64,000 nucleotides of DNA, taken from positions 1,720,501 to 1,784,500 of the forward strand of contig OZ037769.1 in the NCBI GenBank assembly GCA_964035545.1. Reading direction: 5' to 3'. Each line of letters begins with the position of its first letter. Positions within the stretch are counted from its first letter, which is position 1. This document shows positions 32,380 through 41,711 of the stretch, piece by piece. The notes beneath the pieces are model-generated. The model saw nothing but the letters and a program-made list of their open reading frames with translations. It had not been told where the DNA came from and ran no database searches. This DNA comes from Bugula neritina. Lineage: Eukaryota > Bryozoa > Gymnolaemata > Cheilostomatida > Bugulidae. The position numbers and the translations under genes are program-made.

Positions 32380-35300
32380 ATGCAGGTAAGAAAATTCATG
32401 ATTGTCACATTTCTTACATATCTGTATGATACGCGCCTGTTCATATTGTAAATTTTTGTCAAACCTAATTTAAGTCTTGTATTTTGGAAAAAGTGGTAAA
32501 TTTTTAGCTTTAACTAGTGCCATGTAATTTGTGTACATGTTCGCTATGTATGTTTGCGTGTATGTAAATTACCTGCTTGTATGTTTGCATGTATTTGTTA
32601 ATTATATGTTTACCTGTAGAATGCCACATATTATTTTATTTTGCCCTGTGTTGAGCAGGTGCACGCCCACATTGCTGGAATTATAAGTCGCCATGTTACT
32701 GAGACTTATGGAGAGGAGGCAAGTCTTGAAGCACAAACCAGGTAATTAGTTTGAGCTACAACTGAATATAGTTACACCTTCATATGCCTTAGGAATTCTG
32801 TTTTACTATAACCATGTATGATAGGCTACCGCATTTAGCCAACAACTTCTAATTTGCTTCTAATTTCAGAGCATCTCTTGCGACAGCAGAAGATGAATCG
32901 CCAGGATCTGATTGGCTGGACAACACTCTGCAGGCTACAGCTCAATGTCTAGGTAAGGAGTTGTGTTCACCTGGATGTTGAGTGTCCATAGTCCATACCT
33001 ACCTACTTTGCTTGCCTGCTGACAGTTATATGCCAAATTCAACTCATTTCTTTTATTTGCTGAACATAATTTAAAATTAAATAAATAAAATTAGTGGCGA
33101 TATGGCAAGGTCATATAAAATGTTGTTATAAATTATTATTTAACAAACACAGTCAGTAATTTAAATTTTTAATAAGTGTTAAACAAACTCCTGCTATCTG
33201 GGGTGTCAGCGGGGGGGGGGGGGGGTGTCAGCGGGGGTTTGGGGTTTAAATGAAAAGCCTAAGTTAAGAATCTATCATTTCAAAGTTGTGCTTTCAGGTG
33301 TTGAAGTTGATAGTTTGGCTGATGACATTGGATTCTCGTATGTTAGTTACATGCTGACCCAGTCAGTGTACTGCAAGCATCTCTTCCATCTCGGTAACAA
33401 CTTCCCTGAGTTTATCAACAATCTTGACTCCATACACAGTTTCATAGCGCAGAGGGCTCAGGTGGGTTCTCTATAGAGTGTTAGTGTGCTGCAGTGAGGT
33501 CATAGCCTCAGCACCTACTTAGTATTTGATAGACAGAATGGATATTGTCAACTCCCCCCCCCCATTGGGAGTGAATATAGTTTTATAACTTTTTGTAGAT
33601 GAATACATGTACTTTATCTGTCGTAACCAGAAGTGTATAATATAAATTGCAGGTGGATAATTGAATACTATTTCAGTAACAGTTGTGTGAATCTATATCG
33701 AGTATAGATATATGGGTTACACACTGTTACAGTAATCTTGGAGTGTATATAACATTTTCCAGTATTTATGGAATATATATAATAGTAATATAATATAGTA
33801 TAATTTATGGAATATATATAATAGTAATATAGTATAGTATAATTTATGGAATATATATAATAGTAATATAATATAGTATAATTTATGGAATATATATAAT
33901 AGTAATATAGTATAATATATTTTATGGAATATATATAATAGTAATATAGTATAGTATATTTTATGGAATATGTATATAATAGTAATATAGTATAGTATAT
34001 TTTATGGAATATATATAATAGTAATATAGTATAATATATTTTATGGAATATATATAATAGTAATATAGTATAGTATATTTTATGGAATATATATAATAGT
34101 AATATAGTACAGTATATTTTATGGAATATATATAATAGTAATATAGTATAGTATATTTTATGGAATATATATAATAGTAATATAGTACAGTATATTTTAT
34201 GGAATATATATAATAGTAATATAGTATTAGTAATATAGTAAAGTATATTTTATGGAATACATATAATAGTAATATAGTAAAGTATATTTTATGGAATACA
34301 TATAATAGTAATATAGTATAGTATATTTTATGGAATATATATATAATAGTAATATAGTATAGTATATTTTATGGAATATATATAATATAGGGAGAGATAC
34401 ATGTGCCAAGTTTCAAATGTGTGGATGGAATAGGAGGGTCTATGGAGATGGTGTACATTTCTAAGAGCTGCTGCTACAATACAAGTTTAGTCACTGGTAA
34501 TATAATATGATATGTATTACATATAATATACACTAGTAATATAATATGATATGTATTATATATAATATATACTGGTAATATAATATATGTATTACATATA
34601 ATATATATTGGTAATATAAAATGATATCTGTTACATATAATATATAATGGTAATATAATATGATATGTATTACATATAATATATACTGGTAATATAATAT
34701 CATATGTATTACATATAATATATACTGGTAATATAAAATGATATGTGTTACATATAATATATAATGGTAATATAATATGATATGTATTACATATAATATA
34801 TACTGGTAATATAATATATGTATTACATATAATATATACTGGTAATATAGCTAGTATAGTATACGTGAACAATAGAACGTTAGTACAGAAATAAAACAGC
34901 TCATGCAAATTTTATGCCTCATACTTTGTGACCTATCAAAATTCACTACTTGTAATTTTCTGATAGGAACTAGTAGTACCTATCAAGTCTTATAGAACAC
35001 GTAACAATTAAGCCGAGCTCACACAAATTTTTTTTTGAACTGCTATAGAAACTTCAACCATGCTAAAACATATTTCCAGTTCAAACAACTTACAAAAGCT
35101 TTCCTCAAATAAAATACTGAAACACCATAGAGAGGTGAATTTTTTTGTTAGTCACAGATGCCTTTGTGCAAATCATAGTATATACAAAAATGTTCCTGAA
35201 GCTATAATAGAGTGAAGAGCCCACCTTGATCTCTTCTATAGACTATATGGTTAGAGTGGAGAGCCCACCTTGATCTCTCCTGTAGACTATAATGTTAATG

Positions 35301-38300
35301 TGGGGAGTCCACCTTGATCTCTCTTGCAGGTATGATGCGAGGAGTGTCTAACCTCATCTTCCAGGCCCCCATCACCTGCTCACTGAGAGAGGAGTATACG
35401 ATACGTCTGCACGGACAAGCAGGTGCAGAAGACACATACAAGGCTGTCTACGATCTCAACCTGCAGGCTATCAGGAAGGAGGATGAGCCTGTTATTGTGC
35501 CTATCATGTTGGCTGAGACAAGAAAGAATGCTGAACACAAAATTTCTCAAAGTGTTAGTACTTATGACTCATAGTACTTATGACTCATGGTACTTATGAC
35601 TCATGGTACTTATGACTCATGGTACTTATGACTCATGGCACTTATGACTCATGGCACTTATGACTCATGGCATACTCTAGTTGGTTATAAATTAGTTTTT
35701 ATTAGCTGTGGTTTATTAGTAAATGATAGCTATTGCAGGATTATGATAAATAAGTTTTATTGCTCAAAGGACATGCTAGATAGTTGAGCGGTACATAAAA
35801 CATTACCTATATAGCTGAAAGTTTTTTGTAGCTTTTTCTCTGGAAGCTTGTATAGTGATAGGGCTATAATACAACAGTTATATATTTTTTTATTTCTCAA
35901 CAGCATGTCGACAATGTAAACAAAGAGATAGCCTACATTCTAGAAACTGAAGGGCCAGAGGGACATCCACTAAGAAAAGCCGCCCGTCTCAAAGCTCGAC
36001 TACGCTGGAAGAAACTGGGTGATGTCATCAGAGGAGCTGCATTTTTTAAAGTTTGTATCTTTTTCTTTTACTAATAATAATTCTTGTCTTTAAAATAACC
36101 TGAGTAACTTGTTATGTGAGTTTCATGAATACTTTGCAATTAGACTCTTCCTGCAGGGGAAGATAATTCAGTTTTAAAAATACTGAACCCAATTTTACAT
36201 CAATTAACTACTAACTGCTAATAATGAAAAACCTCTTTACCTTGTAACTTGTAATGAAGGCCTAATAATTGTGTGTTTAGGAGGGTCAGAGAACACATGC
36301 TAGCCAGGCTCATAGATATCTAAAAGCAAATAATCCAGTTATTATACCTCCCAGACTCAAAGTGCAGAGCAAATGTTTCAATTAAAGTAGTGAGTTACAT
36401 GTTCATGAGGTATTATCATGACCTTCACACTATACAGCTTGTGTATGGTTTTAGTTTTTAGCGAGAAAATTTCAGCCAATCATACCAAAGGAAGTGGTAA
36501 TATCTCCTCAGGAATTTTGTTCCCTTCTCCCGTTTCATGTTATGATTGACATAGAAAGTAAAGTATTGCACGCTGGCCTCGCTATACAGGTGAGTAGTAT
36601 ACAGGTGAGTAGTGTACAGGTAAGTAGTGTACAGGTGAGTAGTGTACAGGTGAGTAGTATACAGGTGAGTAGTGTATTATATTATTGTTGTATTGTTTGC
36701 TGGTTCCCATAGCGACAAGTTCCAGCTCTGAAGACTGTTGGTGAGCCTCTCTCAGATATCTTATCATCTGCGTACCCTGACAGCGTCACACTTAGCTACA
36801 AAGTCATCTCCTCTTTGCTGAATACCACATTCATACTTTCTGGAGAATATCACAGGAAAGACAGACAACTCCTGTTTAAAGGTGAGCTGATCCATCATGA
36901 TTGGTCGAATAGTTAACCAATCAATTGGCTTGTTTATAATTCCTGTGCCTAATTCTGGCTTTAATAAATAGAATTTTTGATATGTAAGTTACAAACCGCA
37001 CTTTGTACAGCTGAGAGAGTTGATATTACCAGGGCACTTTGTACAGTTTAGAGAGTTGATATTGTCAGGGCACTTTGTACAGCTAAGAGAGTTGATACTG
37101 CCAGGGCACTTTTTACAGTTGAAAGAATTGATATTATCAGAGCACTTTGTACAGTTGAGAGAGTTGATATTGCCAGGGCACTTTGTACAGTTGAGAGAGT
37201 TGATATTGCCAGGGCACTTTGCACAGTTGAGAGAACCAAGAAGGTTGCTGTTTATTGGCTCACCATATGTGAGAGGAATTGACGAGTGTGTGGAGGCGGG
37301 ACTGAAGATCTCGCAGATCTCGGAATATGATGTCACCAGGGAGTTTATACTGGCCGGAGGTTGGGAAGGGCAGAAGACTACTTCGCACTCACCTAGTATC
37401 TCTAAGGCTATAACTTACAGAACCCGTGCTACATTTTCACCAACGAATCCGAGGTCTGGTATTATATATATAATATAATAATGTATATAATATACTGTGT
37501 ATAATATATATTATATTATCATATATATATATATATATATTATGTAATATAATAGTATATAATACAACAATGCAGACAATATAATAATATAATATATGAA
37601 TTTGGCAAATTAGCAAATACTACAACCCATAATCTACTCATTCGGCTGTGATTAAACATTACTTGAAGTATATAACTGTGTGTTTTGTCTTATTGAATAT
37701 GGCAAGTGTTGCGATTTACATTCTGTTATGCCTGATTAGCATTATTATAATGACCTGACAATTTAAATTCCTATTTTGTTATGCTTTGTCATAACTGGAT
37801 GGTTTATTCTAATATTTTAGACGAGGTATACCTGGATCAGGTATGGTTAGCGGTGGCAGTCAGAACGGTGAGTTGAAAGCCTTGAGAGATCAATTGTCTA
37901 GATGTAGAGCTCAGTTGTCTGCACTGAAGGACAGGTGAGCATAACTCCCTGTGTAAATCTATATTGAAGGAATAACTGTGTTTGTTAGAAGCATTTCGGT
38001 AGTCGTGACTTTTATATGTAGAGTTACACTACACTGGCCAGCTTTTGTGTAATAAATATCCGCAATTCAAACTCAGCCACCTTTCAAGGATACATTATAG
38101 TTTTATTCAGGTTAAAGAATATACCTGTACGTATTTTACTGCAACTGTATAATATTATGTGTAGACCAATTATACTCTAGGTCCTAGAGCTAGAACTCAA
38201 ACTGCTGTAATAATCTGTAATATATACCTTGTTAGAGAGATTTTTTTATCATCTAACAAGATTGTTCACTTCTGTGTGTGACGCAGGTACACGAAGCTCT

Positions 38301-41043
38301 ACCTGGGGTTAGTACCTGCGTCTATAGTCTGCAGTCTGAAGGACAAAGCTAAACTCTGGCTCCTCCCACATGAAGACAGCATTCTGGGAAGTTTCTCTTT
38401 GGAGGATGAAACTAAGGACCTGCAAGTAGTGTCAGTCATAAAACCACCTGCTGATGTCACTCGCTTGCCACTTGATAGCAAAGTAAAAAGTCGACACTTG
38501 ACACCCAAGTAAAGTGCTTTTTGTCATTGGTTCTGGTAGAAAAGGTTTTTACGTTTAGGCTAAGAAAATTTTACAATTTTCAAAGGTGAATTTTATTAGC
38601 TATGATCTTGAAAAATGTTCCTTTATTTCCCAAAGACTTTTATACTGGTAACTTTTCACTGTTGAGAAGTTACTTTTTTTTCGTTAATTTTTCAGTCAAC
38701 TGGGTGTGAATACAGGCATGCTGTGTGAACAACTGTATATGTTCATCCAACATGCCTACGTTATTGCTAATCATATAGTTGAACTGTTTTGGTGCTTTAC
38801 TGTCTCTTCTAGGAAAGGAGCTGATGCTGAAACAGGAGTTCAATATTTACGAAGCTTGTCCAATCACAGACCTCATAATGACCGACCATCCAATCAGAGA
38901 AAGTTTGGCAAGACGTCAGCCAATGAGAAGAGAGCTGTTGGATCAACATCTGTTCACTGGCCGCCACATCTCAATCATTCTAAACCTGTTAAAGCTACAG
39001 AGGAGAATGCTTTCAAGAATTCTGTTGTAAAGCCAAGTAGGGAATGATTTATTTCTGTTTATTTTCATTTACATTTTGTTGAGCTACAACACAGTAAACG
39101 ACGAAAGCTATGACTTTTTTCTTATCGCTCTGATCAGTTATGTCTGCTTGCTTTTTAGACTACACGGTGTACAATAACGTCTGCATCATGTTTTGTGACG
39201 TAGTCAACTTTACTCAACACGGAGATATGGACCAGGCATTACACGAACTGAGTGTGGCTCACACATGGCTGGTCAGACTATGTCAAGTCTTTCGTCTTGA
39301 GCTCGTAAGTGCTACTTAGTTACAAACTCGTAAGTGCTACTTAGTTACAAACTCGTAAGTGCTACTTAGTTACAAACTCGTAAGTGCTACTTAGTTACAA
39401 ACTCGTAAGTGCTACTTAGTAATAAGCTTGAAAACAATAGTTGATATCATTTAGTATTGAACTTGAATCTTTTTAAATTCAATCAACTAAAGCTCAGGTA
39501 AATTCAAGTACTACTCAATAAACTAAAGTACTATTTAATAACCTCAAGTACTGTTTAGTAAATTTAGCTATTTATTGGTAAATCCAAGTATTATTGCTAT
39601 TTGCCCAAGTTAATGTGTTACCACGTTGTGTGTTATATACATTCTCTTATCATCATGTTTTTAAATAGAATTTGAATTTTGACTTGCTTTTTGAAACATT
39701 TAATGCATCTTCAACACCATTCTGTTTCCCCATGTTATTCTCCGTGCTATGCTTTCGACTTTCTTTCTTCTGCGTCATGAAGGCTGTTTAATGTGTATTT
39801 TCACTAAATATCTCTACTCTGTGTTCTCTATCTGTTCAGGTAGAGTCAGTAGGGGACGCGTTCCTCGTAATTAGTGACGTCTCGTGTAAGAGTAAGAGTC
39901 AAGCTGCTAGAAACATGGCTGATTGTGCTCTTGCTTATCTCACCCTCAATAGAAAGGAGTTTTCCTCTCTTAAGGTGATATAACTCTCATGAGTGGCTTT
40001 ATTCAGGGCTAAGCTCACGAGAAGGGGTTGTTGCATGGGGAGGGGGTCTTGCTGAAAGAAGACTGACTATTTTATGCACAAATCAACTTTAATGAATAAA
40101 GATGCTGCTAGAAAAAATTATTTTCCTGAATTTTTTTGATTTAGAAGACAACTCTGGTATTGATGACAATTCAACATATTTGGGTCATTGCTTTGAGCAA
40201 ATCAGAAAATCCTTTTAATTCTACTTTCTTGTAGATCAGCTGAAATTGATTTGGTTTCTTGTGTAGTTTCGAGTAGGAATTCACTTTGGAACTGTGCATG
40301 GAGGAGTGGTGGAGAGAAACCAGAAGACCTTTCTGGTGTGGGGGGAGGATGTGGAGTATGCCTGCAAGATGGAGGCGTTCGGTGTCCCCGGCAAGATACA
40401 AATATCACGGCAATTCTTTAAGTGAGTCGAACACTTCTTTAGGTGGTACTAATACAATGTAGTACTGTCAGTAGTATAACTAGTACTGTCAGTAGTATAA
40501 CTAATACTGTTAGTAGTATAACTAGTACTGTCAGTAGTATAACTAGTACTGTTAGTAGTTTAACTAGTACTGTCAGTAGTATAACTGGTACTGTTAGTAG
40601 TATAACTAGTACTGTCAGTAGTATAACTAGTACTGTTAGTAGTATAGCTAGTACTGTTGATAGTATAACTAGTACTGTCAGTACTATAACTAGTACTGTT
40701 AGTAGTATAACTAGTACTGTTAGTAATATAACTAGTACTGTCAGTAGTATAACTAGTACTGTCAGTAGTATAACTAATACTGTTAGTAGTATAGCTAGTA
40801 CTGTTGATAGTATAACTAGTACTGTCAGTACTATAACTAGTACAGTCAGTAGTATAACTAGTACTATATGTATATGAGCAGTACTTCTCTTGCAGTCACA
40901 TCAATGACGGATCATTTAGCTTTGAAGAGCGAGAAAATATTGCCATTCGAGGTCATGACCTTTCTAACTACCTATTGCTTCTATCAAGTAATATCTGGTC
41001 TAAGAAAGATCTGGAACACATCTTTGCTAATGGGTTTGAATAA
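32380..41043 (+). CDS. Divergent soluble guanylate cyclase-like protein (HNOB, HNOBA and cyclase domains)
   Basis: Seventeen exons: 32380-32385, 32659-32741, 32870-32952, 33298-33461, 34391-34496, 35330-35553, 35904-36050, 36455-36589, 36713-36881, 37213-37453, 37821-37934, 38287-38508, 38813-39036, 39159-39304, 39840-39974, 40267-40421 and 40896-41043; 833 residues against about 600-700 for the family. The haem domain fills residues 1 to about 200 with His104 in NNLDSIHSF, matching the haem-ligand His105 of GUCY1B1. The haem YxSxR motif reads Y134-I-S-K-S138, so its Arg is lost. HNOBA follows (LLPFHVMID, FKGHFAQLREPRRLLF, SEYDVTREFILAGG), then an extra linker of about 120 residues, then the cyclase domain with metal Asp653 (MFCDVVNF) and Asp694 (VESVGDAF). 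The transition-state Asn and Arg are Glu763 and Lys767. The six-base first coding exon is the least certain part. Confidence 0.85.
33208..33240 (+). repeat. G-run with GGTGTCAGCGGGG duplication before an acceptor
   Basis: GGGGTGTCAGC flanks a run of about 15 G, about 60-90 bases before the acceptor at 33297. It could form a G-quadruplex on the coding strand. Confidence 0.85.
33764..34390 (+). repeat. 39-bp tandem repeat ending at a splice acceptor
   Basis: About 15 copies of a unit containing TTTATGGAATATATATAATA. The last partial copy ends in ATATAATATAG, which is itself the acceptor of the exon carrying the YxSxS motif. Earlier copies carry similar TATATAATAG ends. Confidence 0.92.
34491..34850 (+). 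repeat. 39-bp tandem repeat starting at a splice donor
   Basis: About nine copies of a unit beginning ACTGGTAATATAATATGATA. The first copy spans the exon end (GTC ACT G) and the donor GTAATA, so most later copies repeat the ACTG/GTAATA junction. Some copies are about 5 bases shorter. Confidence 0.92.
35210..35329 (+). repeat. 44-bp triplication ending at a splice acceptor
   Basis: Three copies share CCACCTTGATCTCT and end in CTTCTATAG, CTCCTGTAG and CTCTTGCAG. The AG dinucleotides end at 35241, 35285 and 35329, exactly 44 apart. The last is the acceptor of the 35330 exon. Confidence 0.92.
35554..35675 (+). repeat. 16-bp tandem repeat just after a splice donor
   Basis: Seven copies of TACTTATGACTCATGG start within four bases of the donor GTTAGT. 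Confidence 0.92.
36590..36679 (+). repeat. 15-bp tandem repeat that multiplies a splice donor
   Basis: Units of GTGAGTAGTGTACAG begin at the first intron base. ACAG/GTGAGT (once GTAAGT) recurs with the GT at 36590, 36605, 36620, 36635, 36650 and 36665. The coding frame stays open through all copies. Confidence 0.95.
36996..37240 (+). repeat. 36-bp tandem repeat that multiplies a splice acceptor and the exon start
   Basis: Units contain GATATTGCCAG followed by GGCACTTTGTACAGTTGAGA. The last unit supplies the true acceptor (AG ending at 37212) and the first exon codons. Equivalent AGs end at 37032, 37068, 37104, 37140 and 37176. The coding frame is open through the whole array. Confidence 0.93.
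39300..39421 (+). repeat. 25-bp tandem repeat that multiplies a splice donor
   Basis: Five copies of GTAAGTGCTACTTAGTTACA plus AACTC start at the first intron base. Donor copies lie at 39305, 39330, 39355, 39380 and 39405. Confidence 0.95.
40452..40865 (+). repeat. 21-bp tandem repeat filling an intron
   Basis: About twenty copies of AGTATAACTAGTACTGT(C/T)AG occupy nearly the whole 474-base intron, from 30 bases after the donor to 30 before the acceptor. One + frame stays open (TVSSITS repeated), which is an artefact of the 21-bp period. Confidence 0.93.
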
Positions 41044-41711
41044 GAGGGGTTTTTAAGCGTGTGATTTGAGTCTTTTACTAGTATCATATGTTGTAAATGA
41101 ACAGTATATGCATTGGAATAGGCAGTAGCTAGTGATGACTGCATTAGATACCTTTAGAAGTAATTGATGTCATAATAGTGGGTGGTCTTATAGAAATCAT
41201 ATAAACTGAGCTTTACATGTCGAATTTAGTGAATGACTTTACGTTGATGAATGTTTAATTCATTTTAGAATGTTAATTTATTATTTTATATAATATATAT
41301 ACAAGTACAACTTTTGGAAAGTGGTTAATAAACATATTACATGGTTTCCTGCAGGGTTTTGGTGATGTAAAGTGAGAGCATTCTCATGAGTCAGCCCTGA
41401 TTATTGGAAACTTGTCAGTTATAATACCCTTTAGTTACATAGTTTGGAGACTGAAAGACTATGCAATTTAAATTATGAGGAATTTGCTCTGATTATTAAT
41501 TTTGTTAATAGTCAACCCACGATTGTGGTGATGTCACAGTTATTTCTGTGAAGCATTATTGTTTGTTTAAAGTATTTTATAAATTGAAACGAGACACATA
41601 TTTCGTAAACTCTCACTATACACAAGATGGCAGCCGGTCTGTTATACTAATTTCGTTACTCACGTCTGAGCAACAAAAGGCACTTGCTCTCCTGTGACAT
41701 CAGTGCCAAGA
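41044..41711. other. 3' UTR of the cyclase-like gene and intergenic sequence
   Basis: Contains a candidate poly(A) signal at 41327 and the presumed promoter of the next gene. No TATA box is obvious. Confidence 0.5.
41327..41332 (+). promoter_or_regulatory. Candidate poly(A) signal of the cyclase-like gene
   Basis: AATAAA about 285 bases after the stop codon. Confidence 0.5.

Noticed and set aside
34474-34908. 144-residue minus-strand frame with ILPVYIICNTY repeats
   Set aside because: Translation of the 39-bp intron repeat; 39 is divisible by 3, which keeps the frame open.
37020-37212. Treating the LRELILPGHFVQ repeats as constitutive protein sequence
   Set aside because: The family alignment at the exon 9-10 join needs only the last unit, and phase 1 entry fits the AG at 37212. 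Upstream units are kept as possible alternative acceptors only.
38779-39030. Alternative frame of exon 13 (GKELMLKQEFNIYEA)
   Set aside because: It ends in a stop before the next exon and its phase does not join exons 12 and 14; the frame reading KGADAETGVQY does.
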